This document shows positions 55,357-63,893 of a stretch of 64,000 nt of DNA, in pieces. Position numbers and translations under genes: made by a program. This DNA comes from ZAX-1 sp046533095 (GTDB taxonomy: Bacteria; Bacillota; Clostridia; Lachnospirales; Lachnospiraceae), in NCBI GenBank assembly GCA_046533095.1, contig JAJQRA010000034.1:124001-188000 (forward strand). Reading direction: 5' to 3'. The notes under the pieces are model-generated. The model made no database searches. It was not told the origin of the DNA and was given only the letters and a program-made list of their open reading frames with translations. Numbering within the stretch: the stretch's first letter is position 1; each line of letters starts with the position of its first letter.

Positions 55357-56658
55357 ATGTACATATATATAATGGTTTTTATTATCTGCCTAGGGGCGGA
55401 AATATATGCTGTAAAAAGAAAACGAAAAAAAAAGTGGCTGCAGGGTATTGGTATCATTTTATTCGCGACGTTGGCAGGTATAGGAATTACGGTGTACAAT
55501 CGTATGGAAACGGGTAGCCAAGGAGATGGCATTCTACCCAGAAATGCTACAGGAGAAGGGGAGTATAGCAAAGGCTATCGCATTGATGTGGATGGAATTG
55601 TGAGTGACTATCCGATGGAGATTTCCATACAAGAGCAAAAATTAACGAATGCGCAAGCGATAGAACTGTTTAAAAAAGCAGAAGTAGAATTAAATAAATG
55701 TATGCTAGGGGAAAATACATCTTATGAAAGTGTTATGTATGATTTGAATCTACCAAATACCTTGCAGCAAGGGAAAATAAGTGTAGAATACACTTTTGAC
55801 AACTATGATATTTTTTCTGTGGATGGAATGGTTCAACAAGAAAATATAGCAGAGGATGGAAATATGGTAAAAGTAATGGCACAGTTTTTTTGTCAGGACT
55901 ATGAATCTATTTATGAATTATATGTAAAAGTTGTTCCGTTTGTGGAATCAGAAGCACATAAACGAATAAATGATTTTATAAAGCATCTAAACAATAACTT
56001 ACAGAAGCAAAATGAAATAAAAGGTCAACAATCGTTGCAATTACCAGATAAACTAGAGCAGCATAAAATAGCATGGCGGGAAGAGAAAGATAATATAGCG
56101 GGACAAATACTGTTACTCGGATTCGTAGCTGCAATTGGAATTATTCTAGCAGATAAAAATAGTGAAAAGAAAAAAGTAGAGGAAAGAAAAAAGGAAATGG
56201 TGATGGACTATCCAGATATTGTCAGTAAATTCTCTTTGCTTATGGGAGCAGGGATGACGGTGACATTGGCTTGGGAAAAAATTGTCTTTGCCTACCAAAT
56301 GCAAAAAAAAGAAAATAAAGGTATCATACGTCCGGGATATGAAGAATTAGTCACGACATTATTTGAAATACAGGATGGCATTTTTGAATTGAAAGCATAT
56401 GAGCAGTTTGGAATTCGCTGTCAAATTCCGGCATATCGAAAATTTTCCTCTTTGCTGATTCAAAATGTAAGGAAAGGAACTTTGGGTATGCAGAAACTAC
56501 TAGACGATGAAGCGAAAGAATCTTTTGAACAGCGTAAGGCACATGCGAAAAAACGTGGAGAAGAAGCAGGAACAAAACTACTGCTTCCCATGATGTTGAT
56601 GTTGCTTGTAGTATTAGTGGTCTTGATGGTTCCAGCGGGATTATCAATGCAGATGTAG
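55357..56658 (+). CDS. tadC: TadC-like type II secretion F-family protein
   Basis: The best start is ATG 55357, giving 433 residues beginning MYIYIMVFIICLGAEIYA. A start at GTG 55285 would add 24 residues encoded by the repeat array. Two membrane segments occur near the N-terminus, a soluble region of about 200 residues follows, then a helix at about 255 and an F domain (VMDYPDIVSKFSLLMGAGM, LTLAWEKI). The C-terminus has a final hydrophobic segment (MMLMLLVVLVVLMVPAG). The large internal insertion is longer than in ordinary TadC. It completes the platform with TadB. Confidence 0.78.
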   Translation: MYIYIMVFIICLGAEIYAVKRKRKKKWLQGIGIILFATLAGIGITVYNRMETGSQGDGILPRNATGEGEYSKGYRIDVDGIVSDYPMEISIQEQKLTNAQAIELFKKAEVELNKCMLGENTSYESVMYDLNLPNTLQQGKISVEYTFDNYDIFSVDGMVQQENIAEDGNMVKVMAQFFCQDYESIYELYVKVVPFVESEAHKRINDFIKHLNNNLQKQNEIKGQQSLQLPDKLEQHKIAWREEKDNIAGQILLLGFVAAIGIILADKNSEKKKVEERKKEMVMDYPDIVSKFSLLMGAGMTVTLAWEKIVFAYQMQKKENKGIIRPGYEELVTTLFEIQDGIFELKAYEQFGIRCQIPAYRKFSSLLIQNVRKGTLGMQKLLDDEAKESFEQRKAHAKKRGEEAGTKLLLPMMLMLLVVLVVLMVPAGLSMQM

Positions 56659-56667
56659 GAGGAAAAT

Positions 56668-56835
56668 ATGAATCAATTAAACAGTTTTTTAAAAGAAGAA
56701 GATGGAATGGGTGTGGTAGAGGTTATTCTAATTATCGTGGTCTTGATAAGCTTAGTCATAATATTTAAAAAACAAATTACAGATTTAGTCAATACTATAT
56801 TTAAAAAAATCAACAGCACGGCTGGCACAGTCTAA
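56668..56835 (+). CDS. Flp1-type pilin (55 aa)
   Basis: ATG 56668 follows AGGAGG. The product begins MNQLNSFLKEEDGMGVVEV and has a hydrophobic helix (about 16-33), then KKQITDLVNTIFKK. Gly13 is followed by Glu five residues later (G/MGVVE), the type IV prepilin cleavage rule, so the A24 peptidases encoded nearby should process it. It is probably the major Flp pilin. It lies nine bases after tadC and three before the DUF5702 gene. Confidence 0.85.
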   Translation: MNQLNSFLKEEDGMGVVEVILIIVVLISLVIIFKKQITDLVNTIFKKINSTAGTV

Positions 56836-56838
56836 AGT

Positions 56839-58407
56839 ATGATAGAAAGAAAGAAATATAAGGCAAGCATGACAGTCTACATGGCATTAACAATGATTTT
56901 GATATTTTCATTCTTATTCTCGTTGCTGGAAGGGACTCGTGTTTTGGGATTAAAGAGCCAGATGGAACAAAATGCCTGCTTGTCGCTAGACTCTGTATTT
57001 GGCCAGTACAATGCGTCTTTGTGGAAAGACTATCATTTGCTCTATGCAGATGGTACATGGCAAACGGAAGATTTTTATATTCATTCATTAGCGGAACATA
57101 TCTTGGGGGAGGCAGATGAGAATCTAGATTATCGACAAAAATATGGAAATACGAAGTTTATAAATTTATACCAATGTGGAATAGCAAACGTGGAAATAAT
57201 AAAATATCAACTTGCAACAGATAACGATGGAGGTGTTTTTAGAGAACAGGTTTGTGAATTTATGAAAAAAGAAACAACACTTGATGTAGCAAATCGCCTA
57301 TTTTACAACATTGCAAAAGAAAAGGAATTAGAAACAGAAGAAGAAAAAAATAGCGACAGAAGAAATCAGGCAAAAGATGCATTAGACAAAGCAGAGGGAA
57401 TTAAAGCGGAACAAGACATAAAAAAAGGACAAGACATAAAAAAAGGACAAGACATAAAAAAGGAATCAGATATAGAGGCTGAAAACCCAATGAATTATGT
57501 AGATATGTTGCGAAAAACTTCTATTCTCGCTCTTGTTATGCAAGACACTTCTAAATTATCCGGTAAATCAATAAACTTAGGGAATTCCATTGAAAAACGT
57601 ACAAAAGAAATGGGTACATGGAGAACACCGCCCAAACATCATGCTTTCGATCAAATATGGTTTCAGCTGTACTTGGAAAAATATTTTTCCAATGCGATAG
57701 AAAATAGTCAACAGGGAGCAAAGGGGCGCGTATTGGATTACGAATTAGAGTATTTGATTGGAGGGAAAAACAATGACAAAGATAATTTGGAAAGTGTTGT
57801 GAATAGACTTCTTGCTATGCGGGAAGCTGGAAATTTCATAACGATAATGCAGGACAGGGAAAAATGTGGACTGGCATTAACAATGGCAACGGCGACAGTT
57901 GGATTTACCGGATTGGCACCTTTAGTGCAAGCGGTGCAGATAGGCATATTGCTTGCATGGGCGTTTATAGAAAGTATATTGGATTTACGATGCTTATTAG
58001 CCGGTGGAAAAGTGGCATTGATAAAAGCTCCGGCACAGTGGCAGTGTGATCTATCAAATCCAAGGTTATCAGTAGAAAGCGAAAAAATAGAAAACGTAAA
58101 AACTGAAGAGGAAAATGCAAAAAATGTTCTAAATGGTTTAGATTATGGTGAGTATCTGCATATTTTGCTCTATTTGATGAAAGATGGCAGGCTGAATAAT
58201 CGCAGTATGGATCTAATAGAAGGAAATGTCAGATTGACAAATGGTAATGAGCATATGCGGATGGATTATATGGTACAATCGGCGGACGTATTGTTTCAAT
58301 ATGAAGCACCTGAATTATTTTGGAGTTTTGTATCAGTAGATACAAATAAAATAAATGGATATTTGTTTTCTACACAAAAGAAGATGTCGTATTTAGTAGT
58401 ACCATAG
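56839..58407 (+). CDS. DUF5702-type Tad-locus protein (putative minor pilin-like)
   Basis: 522 residues with one N-terminal membrane helix preceded by ERKKYKASMTVYMALTMILI, a TadE/TadG-like anchor. FGQYNASLWKDYHLLYADGT follows, typical of DUF5702 proteins in Clostridial Tad loci. The remainder is extracytoplasmic, with a second hydrophobic stretch near residues 350-385. A low-complexity QDIKKGQDIKKG repeat lies at about residue 190. ATG follows the Flp gene by three bases without its own strong ribosome site. Role is likely a pilus-tip or assembly component. Confidence 0.78.
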   Translation: MIERKKYKASMTVYMALTMILIFSFLFSLLEGTRVLGLKSQMEQNACLSLDSVFGQYNASLWKDYHLLYADGTWQTEDFYIHSLAEHILGEADENLDYRQKYGNTKFINLYQCGIANVEIIKYQLATDNDGGVFREQVCEFMKKETTLDVANRLFYNIAKEKELETEEEKNSDRRNQAKDALDKAEGIKAEQDIKKGQDIKKGQDIKKESDIEAENPMNYVDMLRKTSILALVMQDTSKLSGKSINLGNSIEKRTKEMGTWRTPPKHHAFDQIWFQLYLEKYFSNAIENSQQGAKGRVLDYELEYLIGGKNNDKDNLESVVNRLLAMREAGNFITIMQDREKCGLALTMATATVGFTGLAPLVQAVQIGILLAWAFIESILDLRCLLAGGKVALIKAPAQWQCDLSNPRLSVESEKIENVKTEEENAKNVLNGLDYGEYLHILLYLMKDGRLNNRSMDLIEGNVRLTNGNEHMRMDYMVQSADVLFQYEAPELFWSFVSVDTNKINGYLFSTQKKMSYLVVP

Positions 58408-58510
58408 ACTACAATATTGGAATGAAAAAATCGGTAGCTCATATACTGGAAAATGTCGTATTTATTACCATAATAGAGTTCAAATATTCTTGGAAGGAAG
58501 GTGTTTAAAA

Positions 58511-59377
58511 GTGCCTCTTGTATGTCTAAAAATAAAGAAAATCAAATCAAAAAATCGAAAAATCTCTCTCAAGAAAGTAAAGGAACTATTTATCATAAAA
58601 AATAAAAAAAAGCAATTTAATCAAGTACAAGAGGTACGTTTTAACATTTTCCTTTCCGGAAGCTTTACAGTAGAAGCATCGTTTTTATTGCCACTATTTT
58701 TATTCGCTTCGATAAGCATTTTATTCTTCTTTCGAATGCTCCAAGTACAGCAGTGTGTAGAGGAGGCTTTATGCTTTGCAGGAGCTCAAACGGCAGCGAT
58801 GGCAGAAGATGAAAAAGAAGGTTCTTTAAGGGCAGTGGCAGTAGGATTGTTTTATAAAGAACTTGCAAAACAAAATGTTTCATCGGACTATATTGTGGGA
58901 GGGAAATTAGGCATTACGTGGGAAAAGACAGCTGTAGACGGAGCATATATTGATCTATTCGTTCGATATAAGCTAAAACTTCCCCTACATGTTTGGGGGA
59001 TAAAATTTTTTACTGTAGTACAGAGAAGTAAAGTACATAAATGGATAGGATTTAGCAAGGATGCAGAAAATGAAAATACAGCGGAATGGGTATTTGTAAC
59101 ACCTACAGCAACGGTCTATCACAGAAAACGTGAATGCACGCACCTAAAACTTTCGGTGAAATGCAAACTGTTTTCCCAATTAGATTCCTTAGAAAGCAAC
59201 TATGGAGCGTGTGAAATTTGTGCCTCAAATGGATATAAGCCAAGTATAGTTTATATTACAGATGAAGGAAGACGCTATCATGTAAAACTAGATTGTAGTG
59301 GGATTAAACGAACAATTTATATGATAAAAATCACGGAGATTGGGGGAAAACCCCCATGTACAAGATGTGGAGGATAA
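58511..59377 (+). CDS. TadE-like pseudopilin with Cys-pair C-terminus
   Basis: GTG 58511 follows GGAAGGTG and gives 288 residues; TTG 58490 is less likely. After a basic leader of about 40 residues comes SGSFTVEASFLLPLFLFASI, a TadE-like signal anchor. The extracytoplasmic part ends with two Cys/His groups: VYHRKRECTHLK..YGACEICAS and YHVKLDCSG..KPPCTRCGG. These could bind metal or form disulfides. The paired arrangement is repeated, suggesting internal duplication. The next gene starts three bases after its stop. Confidence 0.78.
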   Translation: MPLVCLKIKKIKSKNRKISLKKVKELFIIKNKKKQFNQVQEVRFNIFLSGSFTVEASFLLPLFLFASISILFFFRMLQVQQCVEEALCFAGAQTAAMAEDEKEGSLRAVAVGLFYKELAKQNVSSDYIVGGKLGITWEKTAVDGAYIDLFVRYKLKLPLHVWGIKFFTVVQRSKVHKWIGFSKDAENENTAEWVFVTPTATVYHRKRECTHLKLSVKCKLFSQLDSLESNYGACEICASNGYKPSIVYITDEGRRYHVKLDCSGIKRTIYMIKITEIGGKPPCTRCGG

Positions 59378-59380
59378 ACG

Positions 59381-59797
59381 ATGGTTCAGACAGGTACACT
59401 ATTTTCGCTTTTAGTGATATGTTCGATTGAAGACATAAAAAAGAAAAAAATAACATGTATGTATTTACTGCTTTTTGGAATTGTGGGCATTCTATTACAT
59501 TTGATTTATCAAAATTGCACAACATACAGCTTAATGGGAGGCTTGATGATTGGTCTTGTACTTATGGCATTAAGCAAATTAACGAAAGGAAGTATTGGAA
59601 TTGGAGATGGGCTTTTATTGGCAATTACAGGTATCTATTTAGGAGTAGAAGATAATATGGAGTTGTTGATGACGGGGCTTTTATTCGCAGCAGTATGGTC
59701 GCTATGGCTGTTGACTGTTTGTAAAAAGAAAAGAAAACATGAAATAGCCTTTATTCCATGTCTGCTCATCGCCTACATCACCATGATAGTGAGGTGA
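59381..59797 (+). CDS. Second A24-type prepilin peptidase
   Basis: A 138-residue membrane protein with the A24 motifs ICSIEDIKKKKIT (first Asp) and IGIGDGLLL (GxGD). Four to five helices are predicted. It is shorter than the first peptidase at 51392 and differs in sequence, so it is not a duplicate. ATG follows TGGAGGATAA and is three bases from the previous stop. It may process another prepilin or pseudopilin of the locus. Confidence 0.82.
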   Translation: MVQTGTLFSLLVICSIEDIKKKKITCMYLLLFGIVGILLHLIYQNCTTYSLMGGLMIGLVLMALSKLTKGSIGIGDGLLLAITGIYLGVEDNMELLMTGLLFAAVWSLWLLTVCKKKRKHEIAFIPCLLIAYITMIVR

Positions 59798-59999
59798 ATG
59801 ATGAAGGCAAGATGTATAAAGAAAGCAAGATGTATAAAGAAAGCAAGATGTATAAAGAAAGCAAGATGTATAAAGAAAGCAAGCTGTATGGGCGAAGGCA
59901 AGCTGAAGGATGAAGGCGATGTATGGAGAAAGCAAGATGTATGAAGAAAGCAGGATATATGATGAAGACAAGCTATATGATGAAGGCAAGCTATACGAT
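59798..59999 (+). repeat. 18-bp tandem array duplicating a TadE gene start
   Basis: From ATG 59798, well spaced behind GAGGTG, about ten 18-bp units (AAGAAAGCAAGATGTATA type) lead to ATGATGAAGGCAAGCTAT at about 59981, the apparent true start. The units encode KARCIK repeats. Some units have odd lengths, so the ATG 59798 frame (MMKARCIKK...) ends at TGA near 59942 without entering the pseudopilin frame. Confidence 0.9.
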
Positions 60000-60171
60000 A
60001 GAGGCAGCACTATTGATGCCAATTATTTTAATTGTAACTGCATGGATTATGAAAGCAGGCATTACGATGTATCAAGAGATGCCAATTATAACAGAAAGTA
60101 ATGCACTAGGAGTATATCAGCCGGTAGATACATTTCGAAATTTGGCGTTATTGCGTAATTTGGCAGAATAG
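59923..60171 (+). CDS. Small TadE-like pseudopilin
   Basis: 82 residues from ATG 59923, with MKASYTIEAALLMPIILIVT as signal-anchor (about 20-40), then a short extracytoplasmic tail ending LLRNLAE. This is the TadE minor-pilin pattern, including the Glu in IEAA. The first 18 residues are encoded by the 18-bp repeat array and are probably dispensable. ATG 59980 could equally serve. It may be poorly translated, because the nearest strong ribosome site (GAGGTG, 59791) serves an out-of-frame ATG. Confidence 0.7.
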   Translation: MEKARCMKKAGYMMKTSYMMKASYTIEAALLMPIILIVTAWIMKAGITMYQEMPIITESNALGVYQPVDTFRNLALLRNLAE

Positions 60172-60187
60172 TAATGGGGGAATCTGA

Positions 60188-61711
60188 GTGAAAATTTCTT
60201 ATAAAAAGTGTTTAAATCAAAGTTATATGATTGTTGAAAGCGATAACGTAAAGTATGTAAAACTTGAACATGAAAACGACAGTGTAAATTATACAAGATT
60301 TGAACATGAAGGCAGCAATATAAAAATAGAGCATGTGGGATTTGAAGATGAAAACAGCAATGTAAAAATAGAGCATGTGGGATTTGAAGATGAAAACAGC
60401 AATGTAAAAATAGAGCATGTGGGATTTGAAGATGAAAACAGCAATGTAAAAGTAGAGCATGTGGGATTTGAAGATGAAAACGGCAATGTAAAAGTAGAGC
60501 ATGTGGGATTTGAATTGGAAATGATACACAATAATGCGATAGGTGGAATATTACCGATGCAGGTTTTTCGCTTTGATGATAGAACAGAATTTTGGTATGA
60601 TATAACAGGAAAGCAATCCCTGCTGAGTTATTTTGAACGAATACGATTAAAGGCAGATACTTTGTTTCTTATTTTGAATTCTCTGGAGCGTTTGTGCCAT
60701 ACACTGAAACTATATATGTTGGAGGAGCAGCGGGTAAATCTTATAGAAGAACTTATTTATATAAATTACGATGCAGACCAGATATATTTTACCTATTTAC
60801 CTTTTAAAAAAGAAGATATGCATGTTGGGTTTCAAAAGTTTATGGAATTTATATTGCAAAAAATAGACCATTCAGATGAAAAAGCAGTCACAATTGGATA
60901 TGAAACGTATCAAATGTCACTGCAAGAAGGAATTAGTTTAAGTCAAATATTGCAAAAAATATATGATTCCTTAAAAAAGGAGCAACAGGCAGAAGAGCCA
61001 CAGACAGTAGAAGAGCAGTTTAATTGTACGGAAAAATGGAATAAGGAAAGACAAATCAGGACAAACGAAAGGGCAAATAGCGAAAGGGGAAATAGAGAAC
61101 TACAACATGGCAAGGAAACAAAAATTGAAGCAGAGAAGATAGGGTTTGAGAAAAGCAAAAACAGAAGCCAAATCAGGGAAAATCATAAAGATAGAATAGT
61201 GAAGATAAAAAATGCAACGAAAGCTTTCAATCATATATGGACTGTAATGAGTACTAAATTCAAAAATAAGTTGAGTGGGATTAAACAAGAAAATCAAGGG
61301 AAAAAAGCAATGAATCACAAGGAGGAATTTATGCCGGTCATTACATTAGAGGATATAGAAAAACCGGATATGGAAAGCCACTATCCCACCGTATATCTTG
61401 GAGATGATACACAAACAGCCCAAGGGAAATTAGTATATCAAGGATCTGGAGAAGAAGCAGATATCGTAGTAGACAGAGTGCCCTATATATTGGGCAAAAG
61501 TAAGACGCAAGTAGATGGAACTATTTTACACCAAAGTGTCAGTAGAATTCATGCAAGAATTGAAAAAATAGAAGATGAATATTTTATAGAAGATTTAAAT
61601 TCTACCAATGGAACTTTTTTAAATGGGAAGGTAGTAGAATATAGAGAAAAAGTGCGAGTTGAAAAAAATGACCAAATTGTATTGGGACAAGTAGAATATA
61701 TTTTTACATAA
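60188..61711 (+). CDS. DUF6382/FHA-domain protein of Tad locus
   Basis: 507 residues from GTG 60188 behind GGGGGAA. The N-terminal region (about 1-270) matches DUF6382-type proteins in length and features (YDITGKQSLLSYFERI, LYINYDADQIYFTYLPFKKE). It is interrupted at about residues 42-110 by a 14-residue repeat (NSNVKIEHVGFEDE). A charged linker of about 130 residues leads to a C-terminal FHA domain (about 415-505) with YILGKSKTQVD, SVSRIHARIE and DLNSTNGTFLNG, which should bind phosphothreonine. It is the last gene of the locus; regulation of pilus assembly by phosphorylation is inferred. Confidence 0.85.
   Translation: MKISYKKCLNQSYMIVESDNVKYVKLEHENDSVNYTRFEHEGSNIKIEHVGFEDENSNVKIEHVGFEDENSNVKIEHVGFEDENSNVKVEHVGFEDENGNVKVEHVGFELEMIHNNAIGGILPMQVFRFDDRTEFWYDITGKQSLLSYFERIRLKADTLFLILNSLERLCHTLKLYMLEEQRVNLIEELIYINYDADQIYFTYLPFKKEDMHVGFQKFMEFILQKIDHSDEKAVTIGYETYQMSLQEGISLSQILQKIYDSLKKEQQAEEPQTVEEQFNCTEKWNKERQIRTNERANSERGNRELQHGKETKIEAEKIGFEKSKNRSQIRENHKDRIVKIKNATKAFNHIWTVMSTKFKNKLSGIKQENQGKKAMNHKEEFMPVITLEDIEKPDMESHYPTVYLGDDTQTAQGKLVYQGSGEEADIVVDRVPYILGKSKTQVDGTILHQSVSRIHARIEKIEDEYFIEDLNSTNGTFLNGKVVEYREKVRVEKNDQIVLGQVEYIFT
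60310..60519 (+). repeat. Five 42-bp in-frame units in the FHA gene
   Basis: Units begin near 60310, 60352, 60394, 60436 and 60478 and encode (N/S)(S/G)N(V/I)K(I/V)EHVGFEDE. They are nearly identical in DNA, and the minus strand also stays open across them. Confidence 0.92.
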
Positions 61712-61782
61712 TTTTTTGTGCATATTAAAATTGTGCAGACGTAGATCCGTTGAATGAAGACGCTTTCTTTTTATAATTTTGC

Positions 61783-61811
61783 TTTACAAGGCAGTTTAAA
61801 TATGCTAACAT
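61783..61811 (+). promoter_or_regulatory. Candidate promoter before the solute-binding remnant
   Basis: -35 TTTACA (61783-61788), -10 TAACAT (61806-61811), 17-base spacer. The terminator at 61873 follows within 70 bases. Confidence 0.35.
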
Positions 61812-61872
61812 GCATTCAAGTTAATAATGAAAAATGACAATTATATAAGAAATAGTCAATATTGGTAGCAAA

Positions 61873-61908
61873 GGCACTATGGAGAAAAAACTTCATAGCG
61901 CCTTTTTT
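61873..61908 (+). terminator. Rho-independent terminator
   Basis: GGC.CTATG.AG pairs with CT.CATAG.GCC (two single mismatches), 6-base loop, followed by TTTTTT. Confidence 0.85.
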
Positions 61909-61997
61909 GTATAAGAAAGCAAGGAAAGAGTGAAGAGCCAATTTGTGTCAGCGCAGATTGAGTATGCACAAAAGAATGTGCAAGGAAGAGGTGCATT

Positions 61998-62666
61998 ATG
62001 ATGAAACGATTCAGATTATTACGCATATGGATATGATATTATGGCAGGAAAAAAATTGCTGACCAACTTGGTTGGGATGTGGAAATACATAAAGTTGAAT
62101 GGGCTTCCATAGGTCTAGGCCTTGATGTAGGCGATTACGACTGTATCATCAGAGGGAGGGGGTATACGGAAGAACGCGCACAATTATATGAATTTACCGA
62201 CCCATATTATATCCTTTCCATGTGCCTTACCGTAAAAGCGGATAGCAGATTTGGAAATGTCACAAAGCTTTCCGCTTTTGAGGGGCAGGATCCAATTTCT
62301 GCTACGCAGATAGGGACAGCCTATGTGGACTTCTTACAAGACATTCCAAGTGTCGTGACAGCAACAGATTATGAAAAGGCTGCTGAATGTTTTATGGCAA
62401 TTTCAACCGGAGCGGCAGAAGTTTGCCTGCTTGACTATCCAACTGCAAAATCTGCAATTATGACAAACCCTGACCTTAAAATTATTGAGCGGAATGATCC
62501 GGAGGGTGATGCACTTCACAGTGGTGAAGACGGAGCAAACAACGTTTGTATAGCTTTAAAAAAAGGCAACACAGAATTGCGTGACCAAGTTCAAAAAGCA
62601 ATGGAGACAATCAGCTGGAATAAAGAGAAAATGGACGCACAGATGGACGAGGTTATCGTGCTTTAA
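61998..62666 (+). pseudogene. Broken family-3 amino-acid-type solute-binding protein gene
   Basis: The frame from GTG 62079 encodes most of a polar amino acid-type binding protein: VEWASIGLGLDVGDYDCIIR, GYTEERAQLYEFTDPYYILS, and the closing lobe to VIVL. Upstream, GYDIMAGKK (from 62029) continues in frame only if one A is added to the seven-A run at 62049-62055. Further upstream AAGAGGTG precedes ATGATG (61998), whose product MMKRFRLL looks like a signal-peptide start that ends after 12 codons. So the signal peptide and early domain are deleted and a frameshift follows. No permease or ATPase gene is adjacent. Confidence 0.75.
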
Positions 62667-62728
62667 CTGACCGCTAACTAGTCTAAGATTAAAAGAACCA
62701 AAGCCTATATCATGAAAATAAGTAAGAC

Positions 62729-62759
62729 AGCAGGCTGATTTTAGTCTGTTGCTTTTTTT
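62729..62759 (+). terminator. Hairpin terminator after the solute-binding remnant
   Basis: AGCAG.CT pairs with AG.CTGTTGCT with imperfections, followed by TTTTTTT. Bases 62760-62930 contain a 19-codon TTG frame (62801-62860, LIVGMLAFVLVATTVLNCN), perhaps a gene-start remnant. Confidence 0.55.
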
Positions 62760-62934
62760 ATGTTTAAAAGGAGAAATGGGGGAAATGAAGGGGAATTAGA
62801 TTGATAGTGGGAATGCTTGCATTTGTGTTAGTCGCAACGACGGTTTTAAATTGCAATTGAAAAAACCAATATGGAAATTAAATCTGTTATTTAATGAAAG
62901 CCCTGAAATTAACTGGGAAGATGATAAAGAAATT

Positions 62935-63582
62935 TTATGGATTATAGTACTTTATTATATCAAGCTGCGATACTTCGCTCCTAAAACCAGTATGATTTAT
63001 ATCGGAACAAATAGCAGATATATAATTACCATAATGATACATCTGATAATAAACCGGTAATGATAATGTGTTTATCTTAGTGAGGTTTGTAGTTAGGCCG
63101 GTACCACATTTTTTTAGGTAGGATTCTTTCTTCGTCCATATTTCGAAGAATCTTTTTGCTTTTTCTTGTGGAATCCCAGAATCTATAAATTCTTTTTCTT
63201 TAGGATGAAAGCAATTATTTGAAATTTCATAGGGAGGATTTGATATTTTTTCGATATCTGCGCCTACAGAACAATTATTGCTTATACAAAGCAAGATACA
63301 GTTTCTGGTATGCGATAAGTTAAAATGGTAGTCTCTAAAATCATGGAGATAAGGTTTCCTATTGCTATCAGTGTGTATATCCAAATTACTGGTTGACGTA
63401 CCGATTATTTGACTTAATGTCATACGGGTTAATAGCTCACCATATAGGGAAAGTAGGCGATCAATATCAAAGCGATACCTTAAAACTTTTTCAGATCTCT
63501 GTTTGGATACGTAATGAAGTAGATTTTTATCATTATTAGTAAATACAGTGCTTTTGAGTTCTAAATAATAAATATTTAACAT
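62935..63582 (-). CDS. 4'-phosphopantetheinyl transferase (Sfp-type)
   Basis: The 215-residue enzyme would attach phosphopantetheine from CoA to carrier proteins. Family motifs are present: KPYLHDFRDYHFNLSH (about 75-90), SVGADIEKI (Asp/Glu pair for Mg, about 108) and FFEIWTKKESYLKKCGTGL (about 150). Sfp types often serve peptide or polyketide synthesis, but no such cluster is in the window. On the minus strand, ATG follows GGAGGTATTTAA, a strong site, and TATAAT occurs about 40 bases upstream. The gene is oriented opposite to the neighbouring genes. Confidence 0.92.
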   Translation of the reverse strand: MLNIYYLELKSTVFTNNDKNLLHYVSKQRSEKVLRYRFDIDRLLSLYGELLTRMTLSQIIGTSTSNLDIHTDSNRKPYLHDFRDYHFNLSHTRNCILLCISNNCSVGADIEKISNPPYEISNNCFHPKEKEFIDSGIPQEKAKRFFEIWTKKESYLKKCGTGLTTNLTKINTLSLPVYYQMYHYGNYISAICSDINHTGFRSEVSQLDIIKYYNP

Positions 63583-63737
63583 TTAAATACCTCCAGTTAA
63601 TTTTGTCTGGTTATTAAATTATAATATATTGAAATGAAAATGTATATGAATTTTATTAATTATAAAGATAAGGAGCCAAAAGTCAAAAAAAGCAAAAAGC
63701 ATCTTTAAAATGACAGATAGGAGAAGGATTTCCTGAT

Positions 63738-63893
63738 ATGGAAAAAATATCACAATCTTTACTTCTTTATAAAAAGATTTTTAGTCTTATAGATTTGAAT
63801 AAACGGTGGGCTATTAAAAAATTACACTGTGAAGGGAAAAATACATTAAATGGTATGAAAACCATAAAGATTATAAAGACCAGTATCAACTAA
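63738..63893 (+). CDS. Possible small ORF (51 aa), unrecognised
   Basis: ATG 63738 follows GGAGAAGG at a usable distance. The 51-residue product (MEKISQSLLLYKKIFSLIDL...) has no motif. A second frame over the same 3' end (KWYENHKDYKDQYQ...) is at least as protein-like, so a frameshift or remnant is possible. Confidence 0.3.
   Translation: MEKISQSLLLYKKIFSLIDLNKRWAIKKLHCEGKNTLNGMKTIKIIKTSIN

Larger units (their letters stand above)
61712..61997. other. Intergenic region after Tad locus
   Basis: This 286-base gap holds a weak promoter-like pair (61783-61811) and the hairpin terminator at 61873-61908. No gene was found. A transcript from this promoter would end after about 90 bases. Confidence 0.4.

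Noticed and set aside
60212..60531. Minus-strand ORFs of 80-105 codons over the FHA repeat
   Set aside because: They are open only because the 42-bp unit lacks stops on that strand; they have no ribosome site, and composition is cyclic.
62851..63060. 69-codon plus-strand ORF over the end of the transferase gene
   Set aside because: It has no ribosome site and overlaps the well-supported minus-strand phosphopantetheinyl transferase.
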